A DNA stretch of 39,874 nt from an uncultured Muribaculaceae bacterium (GCA_944320595.1 CALUIB010000023.1:1-39874); one strand, 5' to 3'; shown: positions 8,048 through 15,503, counted from the stretch's first letter. Notes: generated from the letters alone by a model not told the origin. A program made the numbers and translations.

Positions 8048-8293
8048 GTATGAAATAAAGTTATTAGTTATTTTAAGTAATGTAATTCTGTGGTTGATTG
8101 TTCCTTATGCGAGTAGCTTTCTCCTCTGGCTTGTCGTGCGGCGGCCAAGTGTCCTTTTTTTCTACTTGAGCCAGTGGCAGGCGTTTGCAGCATTGCCAAA
8201 AAAGTGCTAACTTGCGTAAGTAAATTAATCATGATATAAAGTTACAAACTAATTATTGATTTGTCGCAATTTTATAAGCAAATTTTTTAATTT

Positions 8294-8845
8294 ATGGGAA
8301 TAATTTACCGAATGATTTCATATTCCGACCCTGCAATAGGGCAGGTGGAGGAGCTTTATACGTCGGCATTCCCTGCCGACGAACGTCGGGATTTTTCCGA
8401 TTTTACCGAGTTGCTTTCACGTGGGGCGTTCTCGGTGCTTGGCGCGTTTGATGCCAGTTGCGGTGGGGATAAGTTGCTCGCATTTATCACCTTTTGGAAA
8501 CTCGACGGCATTACTTATCTTGAGCATTTTGCCGTGGTGCCGCAGATGCGCGGACGCGGGTTGGGGCGCGAGGTGTTCACGCATTTTCTGGGAAATGTGG
8601 CCTCGACCATTGTGCTTGAAGTGGAGCCGCCCGTTACGCTCATTGCCGTGAGGCGCATACGCTTTTATGAGTCGCTCGGATTGAAACTGTGGGATGGGGT
8701 GCCATACGTGCAGCCACCATACGGTCCTGGCAGGCAGCCGCTTGAACTGAAGTTGATGACCCACGGCGAGGTGTCGCAAGAGCTACTTGAAGGCTCGGTG
8801 GCGCAGATACATTGCCGTGTGTATGGCTGTGCGTCAGCCGAATAA
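8294..8845 (+). CDS. GNAT family N-acetyltransferase
   Basis: This 183-residue protein has the GNAT acetyl-CoA fold. The pyrophosphate-binding loop is VVPQMRGRGLGREV (Q/R-x-x-G-x-G), preceded by the beta strand ITYLEHFAV and followed by the late motif RRIRFYESLGLKL. Substrate cannot be told from sequence; the overall look, with 'EELYTSAFPADERR' near the start, matches a group of single-domain GNATs common in Bacteroidales. It is the only plus-strand gene in this stretch. Its last 12 bases overlap the 3' end of the convergent HD-domain gene, so transcripts from the two strands are complementary at their ends. Confidence 0.85.
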   Translation: MGIIYRMISYSDPAIGQVEELYTSAFPADERRDFSDFTELLSRGAFSVLGAFDASCGGDKLLAFITFWKLDGITYLEHFAVVPQMRGRGLGREVFTHFLGNVASTIVLEVEPPVTLIAVRRIRFYESLGLKLWDGVPYVQPPYGPGRQPLELKLMTHGEVSQELLEGSVAQIHCRVYGCASAE

Positions 8846-9373
8846 CTCGTGCAGAGCTTCAAACCGAGCCACAGTGGCACTGCCATATTTTTGCAGTTTG
8901 TTGTGCGCTTGCTCGTAAGTGGTTGTGCGGTCGGGGTGCGACTTTGAATAGAACTTGTCGGCGTAGCACACAAGTTTTTCTTCGATGGAGATGGGGAGCA
9001 TATCGCGCGGCGGCAAGGGAAGTTGCTGTTCGCGTATGTCGAATGCCGATATGCCTGCGCCGGTGTGGCGTTCGCACACGAGTGCGTGCCGAGGCAATCC
9101 CATGCCGTCAAGCAATTCACGCCCCAGAATGCCGTGCTTTATATATGGCTCGGTTCCGAGGCAGAATATTTCGGGCGCATGGGTGCGGAAGATGCCTATG
9201 TCGTGCAGCATAGCGGCCTCGTAGGCAAACTGTGTGTCTATTTCAAGTTGCGGCTTTCTCCGTGCTATTTCCATGGCTAAGTCGGCCACCTGCCGGCTAT
9301 GTTTTATAAGCAGCCGTGCGGCATCGGTGTCGCGGCCATAGAACTGCTCGATTATTTCTAAGAAATTTAGCAT
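8834..9373 (-). CDS. HD domain-containing phosphohydrolase
   Basis: This 179-residue protein carries an HD/HDIG metal-dependent hydrolase domain. The visible metal ligands are His in LLIKHSRQVADLA (about residue 25), the HD pair in AAMLHDIGIF (about 57), His in IKHGILGRELL and His in CERHTGAGI. Such small HD proteins hydrolyse nucleotides or other phosphoesters, and many in Bacteroidales are annotated only as 'HDIG domain' or 'phosphohydrolase'. It reads on the minus strand, separated from ilvE by a terminator, and overlaps the convergent acetyltransferase by 12 bases. The substrate is unknown. Confidence 0.85.
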   Translation of the reverse strand: MLNFLEIIEQFYGRDTDAARLLIKHSRQVADLAMEIARRKPQLEIDTQFAYEAAMLHDIGIFRTHAPEIFCLGTEPYIKHGILGRELLDGMGLPRHALVCERHTGAGISAFDIREQQLPLPPRDMLPISIEEKLVCYADKFYSKSHPDRTTTYEQAHNKLQKYGSATVARFEALHELFG

Positions 9374-9391
9374 ATTTATTGTTTAATAATA

Positions 9392-9423
9392 GGCCCAATT
9401 AGTCTAATTAGTCTAATTGGGCC
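9392..9423 (-). terminator. Hairpin terminator after ilvE
   Basis: GGCCCAATTAG (9392-9402) pairs perfectly with CTAATTGGGCC (9413-9423), with a 10-base loop that repeats AATTAGTCT in tandem. On the minus strand the stem runs into TATTATTAAAC, a weak T-tract. It lies 42 bases past the ilvE stop and before the HD gene start at 9373. Confidence 0.6.
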
Positions 9424-9464
9424 AGTATTTAGGGATTAGTTCCTTATTCCTAATTCCACATTCT

Positions 9465-10490
9465 TTAAAGTATTGTCACCCAATTGTGCGTGTCGGGTTC
9501 GTCGCCAAGCTGTATTGCACGCAGGTGGTTGTAGAGCTTTGTGGTGACGGGGCCGGGTTGGCCGTCCTTGGCTATTACATATTTCTTGCCCTCGTCGATG
9601 TCGTCCACTTCGCTGATTGGGGCTGCCACGGCGGCGGTTCCGCACTCGGCGGCCTCGTCCACGTCGTTAAGTTCTTCGAGCAGCATGGGGCGGCACTCCA
9701 CTTCCAGGCCCATGTCCTTGGCAATCTGTTGCAGGCTCATGTTGGTGATTGACGGCAATATGGAGTTCGACTTAGGGGTGATGTACTTGTTCCCCTTGAT
9801 GGCGAAGAAGTTGGCCGGGCCGCATTCGTCGATATATTTTTTCTCCTTTGGGTCGAGGTAAAGCACGGCCGAGTAGCCGGCAGCGTGGGCCATTTCACCG
9901 GCTTTGAGGCTTGCGGCGTAGTTGCCGCCCACCTTCCAGCGGCCTGTTCCGCACGGTGCGGCACGGTCAAATTCGCGGTACACGGCCACCTTGGTCGGCT
10001 TGAACCCTTCCTTGAAGTACGGGCCCACGGGTGTCACGAAGATGATGAACAGGTAGTCGGCAGCTGGTTTCACGCCCACCTGTGCCGTCATGCCAAGCTC
10101 GATGGGGCGTATGTAGAGCGACGAGCCGCTACCGTATGGCGGAATGAAACGCTCGTTGAGCTTGACCACCTTTTCAACCATTTCGCGGAATTTCTCCTCG
10201 GGCAGTGGGGCCATCATTATGCCGCGTGCGCTGCGCTGGATGCGCTTGGCGTTCTCATCGAGGCGGAAGATGCGTATGCGCCCGTCTTTGCCGCGGAAGG
10301 CTTTCAGTCCCTCGAATATTTCCTGCCCATAGTGCAGGCAGGTAGCAGCCATGTGCATATTGATGTATTCCGAGCTGGAAACTTCTATTTCACCCCATGC
10401 ACCGTCCTTGTAGGTGCAACGCACGTTGTAGTCGGTGGGAATGTAGCCAAACGACAGGTTGGCCCAGTCTAAGTTAGTGTCTTTTTCCAT
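9465..10490 (-). CDS. ilvE: Branched-chain amino acid aminotransferase
   Basis: This PLP enzyme of fold type IV makes or breaks down leucine, isoleucine and valine by exchanging an amino group with glutamate. At 341 residues it belongs to the longer BCAT group (about 340-360) rather than the E. coli-type IlvE of about 310. The PLP-lysine region is GRWKVGGNYAASL, and the family signature that binds the cofactor phosphate is visible in KYIDECGPANFFAIKGNKYITP. The N-terminal GYIPTDYNVRCTYKDGAWGE and the QEIFEGLKAFRG loop are typical. It probably shares a transcript with the small secreted-protein gene 40 bases upstream, whose promoter is at 10893-10924. Confidence 0.93.
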   Translation of the reverse strand: MEKDTNLDWANLSFGYIPTDYNVRCTYKDGAWGEIEVSSSEYINMHMAATCLHYGQEIFEGLKAFRGKDGRIRIFRLDENAKRIQRSARGIMMAPLPEEKFREMVEKVVKLNERFIPPYGSGSSLYIRPIELGMTAQVGVKPAADYLFIIFVTPVGPYFKEGFKPTKVAVYREFDRAAPCGTGRWKVGGNYAASLKAGEMAHAAGYSAVLYLDPKEKKYIDECGPANFFAIKGNKYITPKSNSILPSITNMSLQQIAKDMGLEVECRPMLLEELNDVDEAAECGTAAVAAPISEVDDIDEGKKYVIAKDGQPGPVTTKLYNHLRAIQLGDEPDTHNWVTIL

Positions 10491-10530
10491 AGCGTTATAA
10501 TTGTTTTTTTGTTGTTATCTACTTTTAGGT

Positions 10531-10866
10531 TTATAAAGCCACTTTTTGTGTGATGTTTTCGATTTTCACTATGTATATGCCGCGTGAATTGATGTTGAGC
10601 ATCGATGCTCCGGCTTGGAGCCAGTCGTGCGACACCAATTGCCCAAGGATGGTGAACACGCGCACCTCCACGCTGTGGTCGGTGACGATGATGATTGACT
10701 GGCCGCTGCTGTATATGGCTATGCCGCTGCCGTCGTCTGGGCTGTTGAGCTTTGGCTGTTCCATCTCCAAGCCCTGTGCAGGTTGCCACTTTGGGGCGGC
10801 ATCAATGCTGCCCGGCAATATAATTGTCAGGCCTGCCAATGCCGATGCAACCAGTTTGTTCATCAT
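10531..10866 (-). CDS. Small secreted protein with a type IX-like sorting tail
   Basis: I do not know a named family for this 111-residue protein. The start at 10866 gives MMNKLVASALAGLTIILPGSIDA, a good signal peptide; the frame runs further upstream, but the promoter at 10893-10924 makes those starts unlikely. The mature part has a short linker (about residues 25-60) and a C-terminal block with VRVFTILGQLVS, then GASMLNINSRGIYIVKIEN and KVAL. That block resembles the type A C-terminal sorting domain recognised by type IX secretion, which has the pattern V.V....G....G.....N....G.Y.......K. Here it makes up nearly the whole protein, with almost no cargo. It is probably co-transcribed with ilvE downstream. 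Confidence 0.6.
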   Translation of the reverse strand: MMNKLVASALAGLTIILPGSIDAAPKWQPAQGLEMEQPKLNSPDDGSGIAIYSSGQSIIIVTDHSVEVRVFTILGQLVSHDWLQAGASMLNINSRGIYIVKIENITQKVAL

Positions 10867-10892
10867 TTTGCCCTGTACGAAGTTCTGTAATG

Positions 10893-10924
10893 CAAATATA
10901 TTTATTTTTATACAGAAAGACAAA
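10893..10924 (-). promoter_or_regulatory. Bacteroidetes-type promoter before the small secreted protein and ilvE
   Basis: On the minus strand TTTG (10924-10921) and TATATTTG (10900-10893) are spaced by 20 bases, a full consensus match. The predicted start near 10887 lies about 20 bases before the ATG at 10866. Confidence 0.7.
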
Positions 10925-10955
10925 AAGACGAATGTTTTTTAAAATGCCGAATTGT

Positions 10956-11279
10956 TCACTGTTTCTCGTCGAATGGGTACTTGCGCCGAGGGTTGCGGGG
11001 GAACCACCCTTTTTGCACACGTTTTTGCTGCTCGAATATTTCAAGTATGCTCCAGAAGGCCGAGAATGCCGTCACACCGAGTAGGGCCGATGCAAACAGA
11101 TTGCCCACGAATACCGACAGGGCCATGCACACAAGCCCCAGCACCAAGAACCACCACCAGCAGCGTGTGCCGAAGTAATATTCGCACTTTATTACTATGG
11201 GGTGGAAAACTCCTATTATAAAGAATGTGCATAAGCCTATTATGAGGCCAAGCAGGTTGCTGCCGTCAAAAAATTCCAT
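10956..11279 (-). CDS. DUF4491 family membrane protein
   Basis: This 107-residue membrane protein is conserved in Bacteroidetes. The start at 11279 gives MEFFDGSNLLGLIIGL, in line with family members; longer in-frame starts exist, but they run through a hairpin and past the promoter. It has three hydrophobic segments (residues 9-27, 36-55 and 58-75). The conserved GLIIGLCTFFIIGVFHPIVIK and YYFGTRCWWWFL stretches mark the family. The C-terminal tail is basic and polar. The function is unknown. It follows the broken tatC gene but has its own promoter at 11352-11383. Confidence 0.75.
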   Translation of the reverse strand: MEFFDGSNLLGLIIGLCTFFIIGVFHPIVIKCEYYFGTRCWWWFLVLGLVCMALSVFVGNLFASALLGVTAFSAFWSILEIFEQQKRVQKGWFPRNPRRKYPFDEKQ

Positions 11280-11299
11280 CTTGTATTGAATATGAAAAT

Positions 11300-11352
11300 A
11301 AAAAAACTTTGTTTCAGCGCTGCGCATAAAGTGCATTGCGCAATGCTGAAAC
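11300..11352 (-). terminator. Hairpin with T-tract downstream of the tatC remnant
   Basis: The 16-base arms 11311-11326 and 11337-11352 pair at 14 of 16 positions (GTTTCAGC...TGCGCA with TGCGCA...GCTGAAAC). On the minus strand the stem is followed by AAAGTTTTTTTA. It would terminate transcripts coming from tatC. The DUF4491 promoter overlaps its outer edge, so that promoter would transcribe only one arm. Confidence 0.65.
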
Positions 11353-11383
11353 AAAGGTAATTCAATTTTGTGGCTGGGGCAAA
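11352..11383 (-). promoter_or_regulatory. Bacteroidetes-type promoter of the DUF4491 gene
   Basis: TTTG (11383-11380) and TACCTTTG (11359-11352) on the minus strand are 20 bases apart. The predicted start is near 11346, about 67 bases before the ATG at 11279. The promoter begins just past the tatC stop. Confidence 0.6.
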
Positions 11384-11385
11384 TG

Positions 11386-11697
11386 TCACATGGCGTTTTT
11401 CTTGCCGATACATGCCACTATGCGTATGCTCACTTCATAGAGCAGGCACAGTGGGATTGCAACGAGGATGAATGACATCACGTCGGGCGGAGTGATTATG
11501 GCCGCCACCACGGCTATCACCATTATGGCGTGGCGGCGGTAGCGGGTGAGCATGGGGGCTGTTATTATGCCCATCTTGCCGAGAAAGAATGCTATCACCG
11601 GCAGTTGGAACACCACGCCCATGAGCAGGGAAAGGGTGACAAACGAGGTGATGTAGCTGCCGAGGGTGATGGTATTGCGCACCGCCTCAGCCACGGT
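11386..11697 (-). pseudogene. tatC: C-terminal half of TatC, 5' part missing
   Basis: TatC is the core receptor of the twin-arginine translocase, a six-helix inner-membrane protein of about 240-270 residues. Only about 104 residues remain here, from TVAEAVRNTITLGSYITS to the natural stop. They cover helices 4 to 6, with the conserved NTITLxSYI and GVVFQLPVIAFFLGKMGII and the late MVIAVVAAIITPPDVMS. There is no start codon or N-terminal half (no helix 1-3 and no Tat-signal binding site), so it cannot work as a receptor. Upstream the reading frame is replaced, at about 11697-11700, by an HTH gene in another frame. This is a deletion fusion or an assembly join. No second tat gene is in the window. 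Confidence 0.8.
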
Positions 11698-11699
11698 AT

Positions 11700-11825
11700 G
11701 ATTGACGGTTTGTCGAAAATCTTGTAGATGTTGGTGCGGCTGTAGTTGAGCTTGTGGGCAAGCCATGTCACTGACAGACCTTGTTTCTTGACTTGTTCAT
11801 GTATCAGTTCTCCGATGTTTATCAT
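11700..11825 (-). pseudogene. N-terminal part of a small helix-turn-helix protein
   Basis: Starting at ATG 11825, 42 residues (MINIGELIHEQVKKQGLSVT...SRTNIYKIFDKPSI) match the start of short XRE-like DNA-binding proteins common in Bacteroidales. These usually continue with 'DTELLLRIS' and run to about 100 or more residues. Here the frame passes directly into tatC DNA in the wrong phase and reads on to a stop at 11595, giving a meaningless tail. The helix-turn-helix itself (about residues 17-38) is nearly complete. Its ATG overlaps the stop of the upstream cysteine-rich gene (ATGA), so the two were an operon with coupled translation. Confidence 0.65.
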
Positions 11826-12109
11826 GGCATTGCAGTGTGTTTTGTGGATGAAGTTCTTGTGCAAGACTTGTTGCATTCCGTGGTGCAAAGGCTTGAGCAG
11901 CCATCACGGTGGCAAAGGTATTTGCAAGTAGTGGTGCAGGTGGCTTGACAATTGCTGTTGCAGCCACTTTGTGGAATGGAGTCGTTGGCCAAGGCTGCGG
12001 CATTGGCGAAAGCTATCAATCCCATCAAGGGGATCGTTTTTGCAATAGAATTTTTCATGAAATCGCGCCTCGACATGGCAGCTTTTCTCTTCTCAGATTT
12101 TTGCATCAT
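11822..12109 (-). CDS. Tat-signal protein with regularly spaced cysteines, possible RiPP-like precursor
   Basis: This 95-residue protein opens with a basic n-region and a twin-arginine motif, SRRDFMK (residues 13-19). A hydrophobic stretch ending near AAALA (37-41) follows, so it should leave the cytoplasm folded through the Tat system. The mature part has nine Cys at 50, 54, 58, 62, 66, 71, 75, 79 and 83: two runs with exact C-x3-C spacing, joined by one C-x4-C step. On a helix such Cys would line one face. This fits a metal-binding or disulfide-rich module, or a ribosomally made peptide precursor whose Cys are modified; NCBI describes Cys-repeat RiPP families in Bacteroidetes, but no maturase gene is here. 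It is coupled to the HTH gene by an ATGA overlap. Either ATG at 12109 or 12106, or the one at 12076, could start it. Confidence 0.65.
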   Translation of the reverse strand: MMQKSEKRKAAMSRRDFMKNSIAKTIPLMGLIAFANAAALANDSIPQSGCNSNCQATCTTTCKYLCHRDGCSSLCTTECNKSCTRTSSTKHTAMP

Positions 12110-12169
12110 ACTTTTGATATTTTAGCACCTATAAGCACTCCCTTCATTTATAATATCGGTATTCAACGA

Positions 12170-12487
12170 AAAAAAGACGTGGGAGTCTGTACTTCTGCTT
12201 ATCTCGGTTCCAGGCTCTCGCATTGCCACTCACAGAGATAAGCAACGCAGCCAGCCCACGCCGAGACGTATGTATATGCACACATCTTGCACTGTAGCTT
12301 GCCGCTGTGGGCGAGCATAGCAGAACAATGCAGTAGGATATGGCATACCCTGTCATCGAGTGGACGTTCCCCGTTGCTCTATCTTCCTGTGAGTTCAAAT
12401 TTGCGAGATTTGGAACCGAAAGATAACGCATGGTAACGTCTTAGTCCTTAATTATCGCAGCCCTCTAACCCCTCTGGGCCGGATGCT
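12170..12487 (-). ncRNA. ssrS: Rod-shaped structured RNA, 6S RNA-like
   Basis: There is no credible protein gene here, but a full transcription unit is visible: a consensus promoter (12493-12524) at one end and a T7 tract (12175-12169) at the other. Between them the RNA folds back on itself along its whole length. The outer pair is AAGACGT/ACGTCTT (12436-12442 with 12174-12180). Inward follow TTATCT-CGGTTCCA with TGGAACCG-AGATAA (12411-12426 with 12197-12212), CTCGC/GCGAG (12403-12407 with 12217-12221), ACTCACAG/CTGTGAGT (12387-12394 with 12228-12235), AGATA/TATCT, AGCAACG/CGTTGCT, then GCCCAC/GTGGGC. A single long interrupted hairpin of about 270 nt is the layout of 6S RNA, which binds RNA polymerase. 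I recall a Bacteroidales-1 motif with 6S-like features. The identity is inference; the structure is seen. Confidence 0.6.
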
Positions 12488-12492
12488 TATGG

Positions 12493-12524
12493 CAAAGATA
12501 GTACAAACTGGGCGCAAATGCAAA
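12493..12524 (-). promoter_or_regulatory. Bacteroidetes-type promoter of the structured RNA
   Basis: On the minus strand TTTG (12524-12521) and TATCTTTG (12500-12493) are 20 bases apart. Transcription would start near 12487. No start codon with a sensible protein follows. Confidence 0.65.
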
Positions 12525-12656
12525 AAGCAGCTTACATTATCGGTTATTGGTGTCAGCTAATAATTCTGCAAATTTAACATCCTGGATGCATCGCATTCCG
12601 GCAGGCGTCAATTTTGGGACGGTGGAGGAGGAAACTTGCGTTTATATGATAAAGGA

Positions 12657-12695
12657 AAAGCGGTGCTTGCCCTCTTGGGGGGCAGGCACCGCTTT
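12657..12695 (-). terminator. Strong terminator after the 577-residue TPR gene
   Basis: The arms 12657-12672 and 12680-12695 pair over 16 bp with one G-U pair (AAAGCGGTGC.../...GCACCGCTTT). On the minus strand the stem is followed by CCTTTATC. It ends the transcript whose last gene stops at 12722. Confidence 0.8.
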
Positions 12696-12721
12696 GGTAT
12701 TGGTGTTTTTGTGTTACTCTT

Positions 12722-14455
12722 TTATTTCAGAGTTTCGATGTACTGGCGGAGTGCATCGTTGGTGGGGTCAACTTCGAGCCACTTCTGGTAGTAGAGTTTC
12801 ATGTTCTCGTTGTCTTTGTTCAGGTAGTAGTGTACTGCCTTGTAACGGAAGATTTCGATGTAAGTAGAAAGCTCGTTGTCGGGATTTTCCGGATCCTTGT
12901 ATTTGGGGTCGGCATCGAGGATTGAGAGAATCTTGTCGTAGGTGGGCATTGCTTCTCCGTAGCGGGCGAAATCGTGGCCCGTGAAACCCATTTCGTGAAC
13001 CATTTGGATGTTGGCGATTTGCGAAAGTATGCGCAGGTCGTTGGGAACAATCGAGTCAACTTTTTGTGCATACATGAGAGCTTTTTGCATCACTTCTTCA
13101 CGCTTTACCGAGTCGGTTGCGATGGTATCGGCGATTGTCGAACCCCAGTATAGGTAGCGGCGCGAGAGCACGAAGAGGTCGTTGGTCTTGTAGTCGGCCT
13201 TGTCAACATACATTTGGTAGAACTTGGCTGCATCTTCGTATGCCTTGGCATCGGCGCAAGCTTCGCTGGCATCCTTGAGCAGGTCAACCTTTTCGGGGTT
13301 GGCTTCGTAAGCTTTTTTGTACATTTCCACGCTGCCCGGCACGTCGCCAAGTGCGGTGAGGACTATTGCATAGTCGCTGTAATCCTTAGGCTCGAACTTT
13401 GCGCCAGAGGGGATATTCATTGCAAGGAATTCCTTGGCGAGCAGGTCGGCGCGAGCCCACAGGGTGGAGTCGGCCTCGGCCTCTTGAGCCATAGCCACAA
13501 GGTTGTAGAGTTGCAGGCGTTTCATGTAGAATACGTCGGCATCGCCGGCAGCGTGTTCGCTGATGATTTTGGCGGCAAGGTCGTAAGACTCTTGGTAACG
13601 CTTGCCGTAGAAGAGCAGACCGGCGTAGCGGTTCTCGTCTTGCTTGAAGTGGTTGGGGTTCTGCATGTAGATGCCATACTTTTCGGCGGCTTTAGTCCAT
13701 TGGTCGTCCTTATAGTATTTTTCGGCGAGTTCGCGTTGAGCCAGGGCCGAGTTGGGCTTTGCGGCAACGAGGTCTTCAAGAGTCTTGATGGCCGTTTTGG
13801 AATCAACGTAGAAATAAGTGTTGGCATATTTCACGTAAGCCTCGATGTTGTCCTTGCCCGAGCGCATTACCATTTCATACCAGCCGGCAGCCGAGCCCCA
13901 TTGCTCCTTGTCGGCAAGGATGTCGCCCTCGAACACATAGAGGTCGGCGCTTTGCTTGTCGCGTTTCTTTGCATCCTTCTTTGCGTCTTCGATTTGCTTT
14001 GCATACTTAACGGGGTCAACGTTGTAGTATGCGCGTGCAATGGCCACCATCACAGCATCGTCTTTCTTGTCGCACAGGTCTTTGCCTTCGTCGAAGAGTT
14101 TCTTTGCAGCCTTTTCGGCATTTTTAACGGCATCCTTGTCGGTAGCCAGCTTTCCGCGGCGCAGTTCAAGCTCGCCCATGCCCACATAGTTGTAGCCATA
14201 TTTGGGGTCGGCTGCGATGCCAGCATCGAAATTCTTTTCGGCACCTTCGTAATTTTCGGTGTAAAGGTCGATGCAGCCGAGGTAGAAATAGGCTTCGGCC
14301 TTGTTGGTTGATGCGTCGTTGAGGTTGCGCAACAGCAATTCCTTGGCATTGTCGTATTGACCTACCTTGTAGTATTCAATACCGTCTTTGTATCCCTGGG
14401 CAAAGCAAGATAGCGATGCGCAAAGGATTAATGATAACAATAGTTTGAACTTCAT
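12722..14455 (-). CDS. Secreted or periplasmic tetratricopeptide-repeat protein
   Basis: This 577-residue protein begins with a signal peptide (MKFKLLLSLILCASLSCFAQ, likely cut after residue 20). The rest is helical, with many 34-residue TPR-like units such as YKVGQYDNAKELLLRNL, AEAYFYLGCIDLYTENYEGAEKNF and WTKAAEKYGIYMQNP. A charged helical segment rich in Lys/Asp (about residues 130-170) interrupts the array. TPR arrays bind proteins, so this may be a periplasmic scaffold. It is last in a row with the PstS-like lipoprotein and a small membrane protein, and just beyond the TonB-ExbBD operon, a neighbourhood that points to envelope work. No enzyme domain is seen. Confidence 0.8.
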   Translation of the reverse strand: MKFKLLLSLILCASLSCFAQGYKDGIEYYKVGQYDNAKELLLRNLNDASTNKAEAYFYLGCIDLYTENYEGAEKNFDAGIAADPKYGYNYVGMGELELRRGKLATDKDAVKNAEKAAKKLFDEGKDLCDKKDDAVMVAIARAYYNVDPVKYAKQIEDAKKDAKKRDKQSADLYVFEGDILADKEQWGSAAGWYEMVMRSGKDNIEAYVKYANTYFYVDSKTAIKTLEDLVAAKPNSALAQRELAEKYYKDDQWTKAAEKYGIYMQNPNHFKQDENRYAGLLFYGKRYQESYDLAAKIISEHAAGDADVFYMKRLQLYNLVAMAQEAEADSTLWARADLLAKEFLAMNIPSGAKFEPKDYSDYAIVLTALGDVPGSVEMYKKAYEANPEKVDLLKDASEACADAKAYEDAAKFYQMYVDKADYKTNDLFVLSRRYLYWGSTIADTIATDSVKREEVMQKALMYAQKVDSIVPNDLRILSQIANIQMVHEMGFTGHDFARYGEAMPTYDKILSILDADPKYKDPENPDNELSTYIEIFRYKAVHYYLNKDNENMKLYYQKWLEVDPTNDALRQYIETLK

Positions 14456-14495
14456 TTTGATTTGTATTTACGAGTTAATTTTAGTTGCTTTTGGT

Positions 14496-15503
14496 TTAGT
14501 TCAATGATACCACACGCGGTTGCACGATTGCGGGCATCACGCCGGTATTGAGGATAATCTTCTGCCCGATAAATCCCGAAAGGAACGAGTAGAAACCGTG
14601 CTGTAGCGAGCCGTTGGGTTCGGTAGTAGTCACATACACGCTGCGGAACAGCGGGTAGCGGCCATCGTAGATATAGAGTTGGTAAGGCTTGTATCCCTCG
14701 ATTTCGTCGTCGCGGCGAATTTTCATCACCTTTATGCGGCTTGTGAAGTCTATTGCCGAAACGTCGTTTTTGTTAAGGTCGGCCAGGCGTTGCTCCATGG
14801 CTGCCGTGTCGGTGGCTGCGGTTTCCTGCTGCTCGACGGCTGTCGTGGAATTGGCCAAGTCGGCTGTAATCCAGCTCACCCCGATGAACCCGATGGCGTT
14901 GCGGCGGCGTTCTACCTCGGTGAACACCTGTTGCAGGCTGTCAACCGAATAAATTCGGCCGAATTCCTCGCCTCGCATGATGGAATCTTTAACATATTTG
15001 TAAATGCTCGATCCCGGGTGATCGAATATCACGCGTATGGTGTCGAGTTTCGAGGGGAACACGTCTTTCCACCGCGGCGTTTTGCCCGACAAGATGTCGC
15101 GCAGTTCAGAAATCGACAGCTCGTCGATGTCGTTGTCCTTGTTTACTATCACGGCTATGGCATCTACGGCGATGCGCTGCGAGCGTGCCGGGAAACGGTT
15201 TTTGCTTTGCAGGTAGTCCATTTGCTCCTTGCTCAGCTCCTGGGCTGTGATTATGAGCCGGGCATTCCCGTCGAGCATCGAGTCGATTGCCGAGTGGGCA
15301 TCGATGTAGTATGGTATGATGCTTGCGTTGGGGTAGGTGTATTCAAATACGTCGATTTCCTGCTGTATTATGTTTTCAAACGTCTTGTCGCACATGAGCG
15401 TTGTGAACCCCGATGTTGATGAATCGGTGGTGTGGTGGCACGACGTTGCGGTTGCCAACAAGGCCGCCACAAGCAAAGCAGAGACAAGGTATTTTCGTAT
15501 CAT
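14496..15503 (-). CDS. PstS-like phosphate-type substrate-binding lipoprotein
   Basis: This 335-residue protein has a lipoprotein signal ending in ATSC (lipidated Cys22) and a periplasmic binding-protein fold of the PstS/PBP-like 2 type. Family features include the early TLMCDKTFENIIQQEIDVFE, the SELRDILSGKTPRWKDV segment that parallels 'l..If.G.i..W' in PstS, and FDHPGSSIYKYVKDSIM, which corresponds to the anion-binding 'SGT' region. The canonical PstS TGAG/SGT residues are not conserved, so the ligand may not be phosphate. No pstCAB transport genes are near. It lies 40 bases before the TPR gene and about 10 bases after a small membrane protein, as one unit. A role beside TonB-ExbBD is possible but inferred. 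Confidence 0.75.
   Translation of the reverse strand: MIRKYLVSALLVAALLATATSCHHTTDSSTSGFTTLMCDKTFENIIQQEIDVFEYTYPNASIIPYYIDAHSAIDSMLDGNARLIITAQELSKEQMDYLQSKNRFPARSQRIAVDAIAVIVNKDNDIDELSISELRDILSGKTPRWKDVFPSKLDTIRVIFDHPGSSIYKYVKDSIMRGEEFGRIYSVDSLQQVFTEVERRRNAIGFIGVSWITADLANSTTAVEQQETAATDTAAMEQRLADLNKNDVSAIDFTSRIKVMKIRRDDEIEGYKPYQLYIYDGRYPLFRSVYVTTTEPNGSLQHGFYSFLSGFIGQKIILNTGVMPAIVQPRVVSLN

Noticed and set aside
12144-12431. 95-codon frame in the structured RNA region
   Set aside because: It overlaps the helices of the RNA, starts far from the promoter, and has no family features.
12547-12867. 106-codon plus-strand frame before the TPR gene
   Set aside because: It reads through a terminator hairpin and the 3' end of the TPR gene; composition is not protein-like.
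13214-14311. 365-codon open frame opposite the TPR gene
   Set aside because: Antisense shadow with odd composition and no motifs; the TPR reading has a signal peptide and repeats.
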